This document shows, piece after piece, positions 1-10,462 of a stretch of DNA of 64,000 nt. Both the position numbers and the translations under genes were made by a program. This DNA is from CAWFGS01 sp963815535 (lineage in GTDB: Bacteria; Pseudomonadota; Alphaproteobacteria; Sphingomonadales; Sphingomonadaceae). The DNA lies in contig CAWFGS010000002.1 of NCBI GenBank assembly GCA_963815535.1, positions 124,001-188,000 on the forward strand, given 5' to 3'. Below the pieces are notes generated by a model. That model searched no databases. It was not told the origin of the DNA and saw nothing but the letters and a program-made list of their open reading frames with translations. Positions within the stretch are counted from its first letter, which is position 1; the number at the start of each line of letters is the position of its first letter.

Positions 1-1032
1 CGTCTTCGTAACCTGCGATCATCGCAGCGATGGAAAAATGATCCTGCACCCGCATTCGGCATTCCGATCGAGGGATGTCGGTCCATCTGCCCATCGCATT
101 CGCCAATGCCGCAATATCGCCGGCAGGAACCAGAACGCCGCACGGTCCGACCACTTCGCGCAAAGCACCCCGGTCGAAACCGATGACCGGAACGCCGCTC
201 GCCATCGCCTCGATCGCGACCAGACCGAAAGGTTCGTCCCACATCGGCGTCACGATGGCGGCCGCCGCGCCTGCAATCCGATTGCGTAGAGCATCGCCCG
301 ACAGATGCCCGCAATAGCGGATGGAGGCCGACAGATGGGGCGCGATCGCCTGGTGAAAATAGTCCGCATCTTCGATGTGGCCGATAATATCCAGCGCGGT
401 ATTGGCCATCACCGCAGCCGCGACCGCTTCGCGCGCGCCCTTGTTTTCCGTGATCCGCCCGAACCATACCAACCCTTCGCCCGGCTGTTCCCGCACCGGC
501 CAGCATGCGACGTCGATACCGTTATGAACCACCGCGACGTTCGACGACGCGCCGCCCGTCCACAATCGTAACTGATCGGCGGACGTGACGGTGATCTGCT
601 GCGAAGGGGCATCACGCACCGCCTCCACCGCGCGGCGCATTAGGGGGTAGGGCGGAACATGCTGCGACGTAACCATCGCGATGCCATCGCGCGCCGCCCA
701 GTCCATCAAATCGGGAAACAGCGAATTGTTGTGCACCACATCGAAATCGCCCTTCAGGATCGCAGCCCACCCTGCTTCGAAAGCGCGCTGCTGATACGTG
801 TAAAGCGCATCAGTCCCGCGCCACTGCGCCCACGGCAGCACCTGTTCGTAAGGCGCATCGCAGATCGGCACGCAATCGGGCAAATCGCTGCCCTTGGCTG
901 CAAATGGCGTAACCCGATGGCCGCGAGCGCGCAGGCCCGCCACCAGCGCATGGCAATGCAATTCCATTCCACCCATGAACGGCGCAGCGATGGCATGGCG
1001 GATATGGCCGATAACGGCGATTTTAATGGCAA
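1..1032 (-). CDS. Glycosyltransferase family 4 (GT-B fold), C-terminus cut by window edge
   Basis: The minus strand reads as one open frame of about 340 residues that leaves the window before a stop codon. It starts with a Rossmann-type strand (IKIAVIGHIRHAIAAPFMGG) and a GGMELHCHALVAGLRARGH helix typical of GT4 enzymes. It then has VWFGRITENKGAREA (about residues 187-201) and the EX7E signature EPFGLVAIEAMASGVPV (265-281), which contacts the nucleotide-sugar donor. It should move a sugar from a nucleotide sugar to an acceptor I cannot identify, at the cytoplasmic face. No ATG lies in frame at the start. A TTG at 1030-1032 fits if one base is missing just after it, in line with indels elsewhere. 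It is divergent from the sulfotransferase, so the pair may decorate the same glycan (inference). Confidence 0.85.
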
Positions 1033-1202
1033 GGCCCCCGTTCGATTGTTCGAGTGTTCCGAGCCGTCCTATACAGCCCGATAGGCCGTTGGCATTATTT
1101 ACAAAGATTAATCGCGGATCGACCAAGCGCGGCGGATCATTCCAAGCTCGATCGATGGCGTGCTGCGCTTCGGTATCCATTCGACAGGAACGGTTGGCGG
1201 AA

Positions 1203-1982
1203 ATGCACTTTGCGGGGCGGTATCTATTTGTGGCGGGCCTCCACCGTACGGGGACCAGCTTGCTGACCAGACTGATGGCGAGGCATCCGGATGTTGCGGC
1301 CATCGAACGATCCCCCGCCCCGGAAAACGAAGGGTGCTATCTGCAAGGGGCCATCCCGCACACCGCTTTACACGGACGACCGGCCCATTATGCAACCGAT
1401 CCGGCGCAGCATCTGGTCGAAGGGTGCGCGTATGACACGGCCGTCACGCGCGACCGGATGCGAAGCGATTGGGACCGTTGGTTCACGCCTGACGAAACCG
1501 CATGGCGGATAGAGAAATCGCCAGTTAATCTGACACGAATGCGCCTGTATCAGCAACTGTTCCCGATGGCGCAGTTCGTCGTCATCCTGCGCCATCCCGA
1601 AGCGATGGCGGCAGCGCTGGCGAAGTGGGTCGATCGGCCAGCGGCGCAAATCGTCGATTACGGTGTTGCCGCATATGACCGCATGGCGCGCGACCTTCCC
1701 TTTCTACACGCGGCGATCGTGGTCCGTTACGAAGATCTGGTTGCCGATCCGGGGAAGGTTCTGTCCTCTTTATGCACTTTCCTGCAGGTCGATGCCGGTC
1801 CGGTGCTGCAAGACGCCGCGTCGTGCGCCATTCGCGACGGCAATGCAGCGTATAGGGGCGCTCCCCGGATGACGGCTGCACAGGCCGCGCGCGCGGCGCG
1901 GTGGGGATACGCGCCCAGTCTGGTCTGTAACCCCTGGACTGCCGATATTCGCCACCCACTGCGCGCCGTTCGCGAAGGCTGA
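1203..1982 (+). CDS. Sulfotransferase family protein (PAPS-dependent)
   Basis: This protein of about 259 residues carries the 5'-phosphosulfate-binding loop GLHRTGTSLL at residues 12-21. The 3'-phosphate-binding segment VVILRHPEAMAAALAKW follows near 126-142. A further VVRYEDLVADP segment is typical of bacterial sulfotransferases (compare RYEDL in heparan and Nod-factor type enzymes). It would transfer sulfate from PAPS to a hydroxyl or amine, possibly on the product of the divergent glycosyltransferase. I chose ATG 1203 because it sits just before the first beta strand and P-loop; the frame stays open upstream, with ATG 1155 as an alternative. The reading frame is intact. Its substrate cannot be told from sequence. 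Confidence 0.85.
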   Translation: MHFAGRYLFVAGLHRTGTSLLTRLMARHPDVAAIERSPAPENEGCYLQGAIPHTALHGRPAHYATDPAQHLVEGCAYDTAVTRDRMRSDWDRWFTPDETAWRIEKSPVNLTRMRLYQQLFPMAQFVVILRHPEAMAAALAKWVDRPAAQIVDYGVAAYDRMARDLPFLHAAIVVRYEDLVADPGKVLSSLCTFLQVDAGPVLQDAASCAIRDGNAAYRGAPRMTAAQAARAARWGYAPSLVCNPWTADIRHPLRAVREG

Positions 1983-2058
1983 AGGTTCTTTTTGTAAAAA
2001 CCATGACGGATCGAAGTCGCCGCGCTACCCTGATCGCGAACAGTTTCAGGAGAGCACG

Positions 2059-5000
2059 ATGATCGCCCGCACCCCCTCCCGCACCAACCGCACCGGCGCA
2101 CGGATGTCGGCCACTGCCGCCATGCTGTTGGTAAGCTCTGCCATTGCCGCGCCGCTGGCCGCGCAGGATTCGCAGGACACCCAGGCGTCGCAGGAAACTG
2201 CCGCGCCGCTGGAGCGGCAGCAGCAGGTCAACGCCCGCATCGACCCCGCAACGCCCGATGCGAATGCCGCGGACCCGGCGAAATGGGACGTCAACGCCCC
2301 CACCGGCTTCACTCTTGAACGAAGTGCCCATCCGTACGGACGAGGGAACCTGGATGGATGTGGATGTCAGCCCCGACGGTCGCCGCGTGGCATTCTCGTT
2401 GCTGGGGGATATCTACACGATGCCCATTACGGGCGGCACGCCGACGCGCATTGCGGACGGTATGGCGTGGGAAGTGCAGCCGCGCTTTTCGCCCGACGGG
2501 CGGCGCATCGCCTTCACATCCGATCGCGGCGGCGGCGACAATATCTGGGTGATGAACGCCGACGGCAGCGACAAGCGCGCGGTGACGAAGGAGAAGTTTC
2601 GCTTGCTGAACCAGCCGAGCTGGAGCCCGGACGGCGAATATCTCGTTGCGAAGAAGCATTTCACCACTGGGCGTTCGCTCGGCACCGGCGAAGTCTGGCT
2701 CTATCATGTGTCGGGCGGCGCAGGGGTGCAACTGGTCAAGCGCGCGAGCGAGGCGTTGCAAAAAGAGTTGGGCGAACCGACCTACGCGCCGGACGGGCAA
2801 TCGATCTACTACACCCGCAACACCACCAGCGGCCCTATCTTCGAATACGCGCAGGATTCGGTCACCGGTATCTTCGACATCGAACGCTACGACCTTGCGA
2901 CAGGAGAGGTCAGCACGGCCGTTGGCGGGTATGGCGGAGCGGTGCGGCCGACGCCGTCGCCCGATGGCCGGCGGATCGCTTTCGTGCGGCGGGACAAGGA
3001 TCAGTCGCAATTGTGGGTCAAGGATCTGCGATCGGGCGAAGAGGTCATGGCATTCGCCGATCTCGACCGCGATGTGCAGGAAACCTGGGCAGTAACCGGC
3101 GTCTATCCGAACATGGCATGGACGCCGGACAGCGGATCGGTGGTGTTCTGGGCCGGGGGCAAGCTCAACCGCGTGAACGCCGATGGCGGCGGCGCGGCGC
3201 AGATACCGTTCGCAATTAACGACACCCGCGCGGTCGCGAACGCGCCGCATCCCGTCATCGATGTGTCGCCCGATACTTTCCAAAGCAACATGGTACGGTT
3301 CGCCGCCGTATCGCCGGATGGGCGCGATGTAGTTTATGAAACGCTGGGGAAATTGTACACCAAACCGGTGCGCGGCGGCACGGCGCGGCGGTTGACGCGC
3401 AGCGGCGGCGATGCGCTGGAAATGCAGCCGAGCTGGTCGCGCGACGGCCGCCGGATCGCCTATGTCCGGTGGACCGATGCCGATCTGGCGCAGATCGTGG
3501 TCAGCGATGCCGATGGCGGAAATGCACAGGTGGTCACATCGACGAAGGGGCATTATGCCAGCCCCCGCTTCGCGCCGGACGGCCGCAGCCTGGTGTTCGA
3601 AAAGATGGCCGGCGGCTATCTGACCGACCCCGAATTTTCCGAAAACCCCGGCACTTATCAAATTGCCGTGACCGGCGGCGAAGCGCGGCTGGTGACGAAG
3701 GATATGGGCAATCCGCAATTCGGCGCGGATGGTGAGCGTATCTTCATGTCGGCGCGCGGCGATGATGGGCTGCAACTGGTATCGACCGATCTCAACGGTC
3801 AGGCAAAACGCACCCATGCCAAAGGCGAGCTGATCACCGAATACGTCGTATCGCCCGATGGGCGCCATGTCGCGTTCCGCCAGAATTACGAGGCGTTCGT
3901 TGCGCCGTTGCTGCCCGGCGGGGCGACCGTGACCTTGGGCAAGGGAGCCGATGCTCTGCCGGTCACTGCCGTCAGCAGCGGCGGCGCGGATTTTCTCGGC
4001 TGGTCGGGCAATGGGTCGCAATTGAACTGGAGCATGGGGCCGGGCCTGTTCGGCGCCACCACCGCGCAGATGTTCACGACCGCCCCGGCAATAGACGGGG
4101 TCACGGGCTTTACGCCGCCGACGCAACCTGTTGCCTCGCTTGCCGCCACGCACCGTGCGGCGAAGCCCGATGGCGTCGTGGCGCTGGTCGGCGCGCGCAT
4201 TCTGACGATGTCGGGGGAGGGCGATGGCGCGATCGCGGATGGCGTAGTCGTCATTCACGGCGATCGGATCGTCACGATCGGTACGCGCGCGAACACCCCC
4301 ATTCCGTCAGGCGCGCGTGAAATCGATGTTAGCGGGCGGATCATCATGCCCGGCCTGGTCGATGCCCATGCACATGGCGCGCAAGGGACGGGCGATCTGA
4401 TACCGCAGCAGAACTGGACGCTGGTGCAGAACCTTGCACTCGGCACGACCACGCTGCACGATCCATCGTCGCGCGCCAGCCTGATCTTCGCCGCAGCGGA
4501 ACGGCAGCAGGCGGGAATGCTCTTGGCCCCGCGCATCTTTTCGACCGGAGAGATCATCTACGGTGCGAAAGCGCCGGGCGTTTACGCGCAGATCGAGAAT
4601 TACGACGATGCGCTGGCGCATGTCCGCCGGATCAAGGCACAGGGCGGCGTATCGGTGAAGAACTACAACCAGCCAAGGCGCGAACAGCGACAGCAGGTCG
4701 TGCGCGCGGCAGCTGCGGAAAACATGCTGGTCGTGGCGGAAGGCGGATCGCTTTACGGTATGGACATGGCGCTGGTCGCGGACGGCAATTCGACGCTGGA
4801 ACACAATATCCCGGTGGAGGTGCTGTATGACGATGCCTTGCAGATGTTCGGGCAAAGCCAGACGAATTACACCCCGACCCTGGTGGTGACGTATGGCGGG
4901 TTGGCGGGCGATCCGTATTGGCGGCAGGCGACCGATGTGTGGCGCAACCCGTTGCTCGTCCACACGCCCCCGCAGCGATTGCTGGCGGACAATGGCCGCC

Positions 5001-5407
5001 GGGTAAAGGCGCCCGATTGGGCGTTCGTCGACGATGAAGCCGCGCGTGAAGCGAAGAAACTGGCCGATGCGGGCGTGAAAGTATCGATCGGCGCGCATGG
5101 CCAGCAGGCGGGCATCGGCGCGCATTGGGAATTGTGGTCGTTCGTGCGCGGCGGGATGAGCCCGGTCGAGGCGTTGCGCGCCGGTACGATCGAATCCGCC
5201 CGATCGCTGGGCATGGAACGCGACATCGGCAGCCTCGAGGTCGGCAAGCTGGCCGATCTGATCGTGCTGACGGCGGACCCCAGCGCCGATATCACCAATT
5301 CGGACGACATCGCGCAGGTGATGCTGGGCGGGCGGCTATACGATGCGCGCACCATGAACGAGGTCGAGACGGGGACGGCAACGCGCCTGCCCTATTGGTG
5401 GGAATAG
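2059..5407 (+). CDS. Exported TolB-like beta-propeller / amidohydrolase fusion
   Basis: A signal peptide (MIARTPSRTNRTG, then a hydrophobic stretch ending SAIAAPLAAQ) opens a protein of about 1,115 residues. Repeated SPDGRR / SWSPDGE / FAPDGR blades form a TolB/WD40-like (PD40) propeller over roughly the first 650 residues. The last 420 residues are a metal-dependent amidohydrolase: VALVGARIL, MPGLVDAHAHG (HxH metal site), a lysine in SVKNYN, EHN and GAHGQQAG, ending with GKLADLIVL. Such fusions are usually annotated as amidohydrolases of unknown substrate and are frequent in sphingomonads. It is predicted to act in the periplasm. The frame changes once near 2315 (TGFTL to NEVPIRTDEG); removing one base restores a single protein. 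The gene stands alone between divergent neighbours. Confidence 0.85.
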
Positions 5408-5426
5408 GCGCGCAGGCCGGTTTCGA

Positions 5427-5978
5427 TCAGGCGAGCCGTCCGGCTGCGAACAGCACCTGTTTGCCGATGGTTTCCAGCTGGTCGCGGGCGCTTTCATCCA
5501 CCAGCGCACCAGCCGGATCGAAACTGTCCGCTTCGGTGCGGATCGCCGCGCCCAGCGGGGTGGGCCAACCGCGCAGGGCATGCGTGATGGATCGCAGAGT
5601 CGCAAGCGTGCTGACTGCCGCCTGATGCCCGAACGCGGTCGCGATCAGCCCGACCGGGCGGCCATCGAAATAGACGCGCGCATCGCCCGACAGATCTTCG
5701 ATATAATCGAGCGCGTTTTTCATCAGGCCCGATATCGTCCCATGATAGCCTGGACTGGCGATGAGAATCCCATCCGCCTCTCGCACGGCGGCGACCATTT
5801 CCGATCCCGTGCCGTCGATGTGGCCGACGCCGCCATAATAGGGCAGCTTGCTGATATAGGCCCCGCCGAAAGTCTGTACGCTGGCCCCTTGCGCGGCGGC
5901 GGCGGCGCTGGCGACGCCGAGCAGGCGTTCTGTGGAACTGTCGGGGCGGGGCGTTCCGCCGATCGCGACGATCTTCAT
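5427..5978 (-). CDS. NADPH-dependent FMN reductase / flavodoxin-like quinone reductase
   Basis: This intact protein of 183 residues belongs to the FMN_red flavodoxin-like family. MKIVAIGGTPRPDSSTERLL is the phosphate-binding loop for FMN, and ILIASPGYHGTISGLMKNAL (about 88-107) is the second flavin contact typical of NADPH-dependent FMN reductases and azoreductases. GLIATAFGHQAA closes the flavin site. The enzyme would use NAD(P)H to reduce FMN or small quinone or azo substrates in the cytoplasm. ATG 5978 is chosen because the flavin loop begins immediately there, although the frame extends 26 codons further upstream. It lies just downstream of the chemotaxis operon on the same strand but is separated from the MCP gene by about 90 bases. 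Confidence 0.85.
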   Translation of the reverse strand: MKIVAIGGTPRPDSSTERLLGVASAAAAAQGASVQTFGGAYISKLPYYGGVGHIDGTGSEMVAAVREADGILIASPGYHGTISGLMKNALDYIEDLSGDARVYFDGRPVGLIATAFGHQAAVSTLATLRSITHALRGWPTPLGAAIRTEADSFDPAGALVDESARDQLETIGKQVLFAAGRLA

Positions 5979-6071
5979 AATGGGGTGTGGCTTTCGAATG
6001 CGGATGGCGCGATGCGTCCTTACGCCCTTACAAGCCAGCGGCGCGGCGCACCACACCCGTTATGCGGGCGG

Positions 6072-7878
6072 TCATGCAGCGGATGCATCCGCCTTTTCGA
6101 CCCGGAACCTGCGCATGAACCGTTCGACCTGTTCGCGCAGTTCGCCCGATTGGGTTTCCAACTGCGTGGCGGAACCGAGCACTTGCGATGCCGCCGACCC
6201 GGTCGCCAGCGAGTTTTCGCGCACTTGCGTCACATGTCCCGAAATGTCGTCCGTGCTGCGTGCCGCCATGTCGATGTTCTGCGCCAGATCACGGCCCGCG
6301 ACCGATTGCTGGTCCACGGCGGATGCGATGGAAATGGCGGTCGTTTCCAATTGATGCACATGATCGGAGATAGTGCGTAGCGCGCCGACGCTGGCCTGCG
6401 TGGAGCCTTGCATCCCGGCGATCTGTTCGGCGATTTCTTCGGTCGCGCGGCTGGTCTGCGCGGCCAGTTCCTTCACTTCGGATGCGACCACGGCGAAGCC
6501 GCGCCCAGCCTCCCCACCGCGAGCGGCCTCTATCGATGCGTTGAGGGCCAGCAGATTGGTGCGTTGAGCGATGGATTGGATCATCTGGACGATCTGCCCG
6601 ACCTGCGTCGCGGAATCCGACAGCGCGGAAATCGTCGCGTCCGCATGTTCGGTGGAATCGTTGGCAAGCCGCGCCAATTGCGCCGACGATGCCGCCTGGC
6701 GGCTGATTTCGCCGATCGACATGGCGAATTCGTCGCTCGCCGCAGCTGCCGCAGTCACGCCGGACGATGCTTCCTCCATTGCGCTCGCGACCTGCGATGC
6801 CTGTTCGGAGGTCGTCTGCGCCATGCTTTCCATAGAGGTCGCGGTGTCTTTCAACTGGGCCGAAGCGGCGGCAACGCCGGTCACGATCTGGCCCACGGTC
6901 CGTTCGAACGCGGCGGCGAGTTCGTCCAGTTCCGCCGCGTGGCTGTCTTGCTGTTCGATGCGGTCACGCTCCCGCGCCTCCTGCAATTCGAGCTTCACCT
7001 TGCCGGCTTCGACCTGTTCGGCATACATTTTTTCCGCGCGTCCACCGACATAGCAGAAATATTTCATGGCATGGGCCATCGCGCCGATTTCGTCCTGGCG
7101 ATCGCTGCCCGGAATGGGCGATGTGAAGTCCCCCTTCGATACGTCGTCCAGCCGACCGGTCATTATTCGTAAAGCGTCGCCGATGCTGCGGTCGAAAAAG
7201 CGTAGCACCAGCCATGACGACAGGCATGCGGCGATCGTCATAATGACGAGGATCACCAACGCGTATCCGATCGTGGACCGGATATCGTCCAGTGCGCTGC
7301 CGGCATACATCCGCGCATCCAGCCGCAATGCCGCGACTTTGCGCGACACGGCATCGACGCGCCGGGGCAGGTCCGCGGGCCGCGCATCGCGGCAGGCTGG
7401 CAAGATCGCGCTGAATGGTTTCGATCATCGGAACGGCCGATCGGCATCGACTGCGCGGCCAGTGCCGACATATCCGAAAGATCGCTGCTGATGGATGTCA
7501 AACCGATATCGGCCCGGACGATCGTATCGGCCGGCGCGGTGGTTTCCGCCTGAGCCAGAGCAAGTCGCAATTCGTCCAGTTCCAGCGCCATGTCCCCGGC
7601 CCTCAAGGCTATATTCTGCCGATCGGAAAGTTCGATATTGACTGTGCGGGCGGATCCACAGAGCGGACGCGACGATGATAGCGATCAGGAGTGCGAACAG
7701 GAGTGTTGCCGATGAATGTGACGCGCAGTTTCGTTTTGATGGACTGGCGCGCGAACCAGTTTCCAGGCGTTGGAGCTGCACCCGGCGCCTGCGGCGATGC
7801 AATCGTCTTCGCTTCGGATCGGTTTACGGCGTTGAAATCGTTCGTGACTTCACGCGCAATGGGGGTCATGTCGCTCAT
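6072..7878 (-). CDS. Methyl-accepting chemotaxis protein
   Basis: The protein starts MSDMTPIAREVTNDF and has a cytoplasmic N-terminus of about 55 residues. A first membrane helix follows (LLFALLIAIIVASALWI), then a periplasmic helical region. A second membrane helix (TIGYALVILVIMTIAACLSSWLVL), a HAMP segment (DRSIGDALRIMTGRLDDVSKGDF) and a long MCP signalling coiled coil come next. The hairpin tip reads NLLALNASIEAARGGEAGRGF, the conserved CheA/CheW contact site. No CheR-tethering pentapeptide is seen at the C-terminus. It senses an unknown periplasmic cue and controls the CheA encoded upstream. The frame breaks about four times between 7380 and 7720, all in the N-terminal half; the signalling half is intact. 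Its ATG overlaps the stop of the GGDEF-EAL gene by four bases, implying translational coupling. Confidence 0.85.
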
Positions 7879-9428
7879 GTTGCAATCCGATTTGTGGGGA
7901 TGGGCGTGGGCAGCAGTTCCGCGATCACGGGTTCGGGCAAGGGCGCACCCAGATGCTGCGCGATTTCACCGGGTGGCAGCGCCTTGAAATAAAGCCAACC
8001 CTGGATCTGGTCGCAACCGGCGGCGCGGACCATATCGGCCTGCCCTTGCGTTTCGACGCCTTCCGCGGTGACGTTCATCTTCATCGCGCGGGCCATCGAA
8101 ATGCTCGACAGCATCATGGCGAGCGAGCTTTCGTCTCGCGCGGAATCGACGATCAGCGACCGGTCCAGCTTCAGTTTATGAAAACGGAACTGGCGCAGGA
8201 AACCGATGGAAGCATAGCCGGTCCCGAAATCGTCCAGCACCACGCTGATGCCGAATCCGCGAATGACGTCGAGACAGCGTTCGGCGATCACGGGATCGAG
8301 CACCAGACTGGTTTCGGTTATTTCCAGTTCCAACCGTTCTGCAGGAAAGCCGGTTTCTTCCAGTATCTGTCCCAGCAGGATCGGAAATTCCGGGTTACGC
8401 AACTGCGCGGCGGAAATGTTCACGCTCAATTTGATGTCGTTCCACGCCATCGCCTCGCGACATGACTGGCGCAGCACCCACAGGCCGATGGCATTGATCA
8501 GACCGGATTCTTCGGCGACCGGGATGAACACGTCCGGTCCGATGAACGTACCGTCGGGCCGGTCCCAACGCAGCAACGCCTCCACCGCCACGACCTCACG
8601 CGAATTGGCATCGACCAGAGGCTGGAACAGCAGGCGCAATTCGTCATGCGCCAGTGCGTGACGCAATTCGCCATCCATTTCGCGCAATGCCGCCCGGCTG
8701 CTGTCGAAATCTTCCTTGAACCAGGTGCAACGCATCTTGCCGCCGCTTTTGGATGCGTACATTGCGACGTCCGACCGGCGCAGCAATTCGGACGAACCCA
8801 GATCGTCCGCCCCGGCGCTGCGGGCCAGGCCGATGCTGGCGCCGATGGCGATATCGCGATCGTCGATGCGGATGGGTTTGTACAATCGTTCCAGAAAGGT
8901 GCGGCAGATCCCCTCCAATATCGTGCCGGCGACCGGACCGATCATGGTCAGCGCGAACTCGTCCCCTCCCAGCCGGTAACAGCGGGCCTCCGTCCCGCAG
9001 ACATCGCGCAGGATGACGCTGCATTCGACGATGACGCGGTCACCGACGAAATGGCCGAAATGGTCGTTGACCAATTTGAATCCGTCGAGGTCGATCAGCG
9101 CCATCGCAACCTCGTCGCCGTTTTTGGCGTCGTGCTGCGTATCGATGTGCAAGGCGCGCCGATTGGGCAAACCGCTGAGGCTGTCCGTCATGCCCAGCTT
9201 TTCCAGCCGGTCGATGGCGGACATGCCGGTGCGCCCCAACATGCCGACGGCAAGGGAATAGGTAACCGCGCCCAGGCCCAGAACGACCACCGGCGATCCG
9301 AACGGCCCCGGCGCGCCGATCATTACGACGGCGGCGAAACCGCCGAAAATCGCAGTCAGCACGAAGATCGGCACGAACACGAACGCCCGGCTGGAAATGG
9401 CGTCATCTTTATTGAAAAGCAGTGCCAT
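7875..9428 (-). CDS. Membrane GGDEF-EAL protein (c-di-GMP synthesis/hydrolysis)
   Basis: This intact 517-residue protein has two N-terminal membrane helices (about 14-36 and 45-64). A GGDEF domain follows with the motif RLGGDEF (GGDEF at 154-158), then an EAL domain with VEALLRW (EAL at 283-285) and DDFGTGYASIGFL. Both catalytic signatures are complete, so it could act as diguanylate cyclase, phosphodiesterase or both. The residues five positions before GGDEF read TEAR, so the RxxD product-inhibition site is absent. There is no separate sensory domain beyond the membrane anchor. The stop overlaps the MCP start (ATGA), tying c-di-GMP turnover to receptor expression within the chemosensory operon. 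It probably tunes motility or surface attachment (inference). Confidence 0.93.
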   Translation of the reverse strand: MALLFNKDDAISSRAFVFVPIFVLTAIFGGFAAVVMIGAPGPFGSPVVVLGLGAVTYSLAVGMLGRTGMSAIDRLEKLGMTDSLSGLPNRRALHIDTQHDAKNGDEVAMALIDLDGFKLVNDHFGHFVGDRVIVECSVILRDVCGTEARCYRLGGDEFALTMIGPVAGTILEGICRTFLERLYKPIRIDDRDIAIGASIGLARSAGADDLGSSELLRRSDVAMYASKSGGKMRCTWFKEDFDSSRAALREMDGELRHALAHDELRLLFQPLVDANSREVVAVEALLRWDRPDGTFIGPDVFIPVAEESGLINAIGLWVLRQSCREAMAWNDIKLSVNISAAQLRNPEFPILLGQILEETGFPAERLELEITETSLVLDPVIAERCLDVIRGFGISVVLDDFGTGYASIGFLRQFRFHKLKLDRSLIVDSARDESSLAMMLSSISMARAMKMNVTAEGVETQGQADMVRAAGCDQIQGWLYFKALPPGEIAQHLGAPLPEPVIAELLPTPIPTNRIAT

Positions 9429-9530
9429 GATCCTCCGGGCGAAACGGCGTCTGATGCGACCGTTCCCGATATAGCGGCCATGCGCTAACGAACCGTAAAC
9501 CTGGAATTTACCGCAACTTTTGCCGAATTG

Positions 9531-10462
9531 TTAACGCGCGAATACGCGGTTCGCGTAAGGCGAACGGCGCGCGTGGGGCGTCACGGTTTCGGCTTTATCG
9601 CCGTGCTTTCGCCTGTCCGCCCCAAACGAAACGGATTGGGCGTGGGAAGGCGTGTGCAGGCAGGAATTGAGCTTCGACCCTGCGAATTTGTCCGTATGGC
9701 CCAGCGCCGCTTCGCCTGCGCCCAGCATCAGCCAGCCATCGTCCGCCAGGCATTCGCGCAAATGATCGAACGCGACCAGTCGCTGCGCGCTCGCGAAATA
9801 GAGGATGACGTTGCGACACAGGATCAGATCGTATGATCGATTGCCGAGCGATGGGCGATCGAGCAGGTTGCGAACCTTGAACGACACCATCCGCCGCAGA
9901 TGATCGCGTGCGGACCAATCGCCCGACACCTGATCGAAATGGTCGATCATCTGGCCCATCTGCAAACCGCGCTGGATTTCGAACTGGCTGTAGTGAAACC
10001 CTGCGCCTGCGTAACGGCGCGTCTGGACACGTCCGTCCCGTCGATCGTGATATGCCAGTCCGCCCATTGCGCCGGATCGCTGGCGAACATGATGGCAAGC
10101 GACAGCGCCTCCTGCCCCGTCGAACATCCGGCGGACCAGATCGACAGCCGCCGTGTGTCGGCACGCTTTGCGGCAAGGTCGGGCAGGACGTCGTTGGCCA
10201 ACACCTCGTACATGCGCGGATCCCGGAAGAAATAGGTTTCGTTGTTCAGCAAAGCCTCGGCCGTTTGATGCGCGAGCGGATCGCTGTTGGATGCCGACAG
10301 TCGGGCGGCCAGTTCGTCGAGATCGGCCAGGCCGTTGCGGCGGATCAGTCCGCCAAGCGCGCTGTCCATGCGCCAGCGCCTGCTTTCCGACAGTTCCTGT
10401 CCAGTGTAGTCGGCCAGCACTTGCGCGATGATGCGGTGGCTTGCCTGTGTGTGATGTATCAT
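9531..10462 (-). CDS. cheR: Chemotaxis protein methyltransferase CheR
   Basis: CheR methylates glutamates on chemoreceptors using S-adenosylmethionine. The N-terminal helical domain (YTGQELSESRRWRMDSALGG) is followed by NNETYFFRDPRMYEVLANDV and the SAM-binding segment SIWSAGCSTGQEALSLA. The second half continues as SQFEIQRGL, MVSFKVRNLLD and YDLILCRNVILYF, all characteristic of CheR. The frame changes once near 10010 between TDVSRRAVTQA and GFHYSQFE; joined, it gives about 310 residues. The ATG at 10462 overlaps the stop of cheB (ATGA), a normal arrangement for co-translated adaptation enzymes. It should work on the MCP encoded downstream and on receptors elsewhere. Confidence 0.88.

Noticed and set aside
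2309..4258. A 649-codon open frame on the minus strand opposite the amidohydrolase gene
   Set aside because: It is composed of His/Arg-rich sequence with no family resemblance and mirrors the third-position GC bias of the plus-strand gene.
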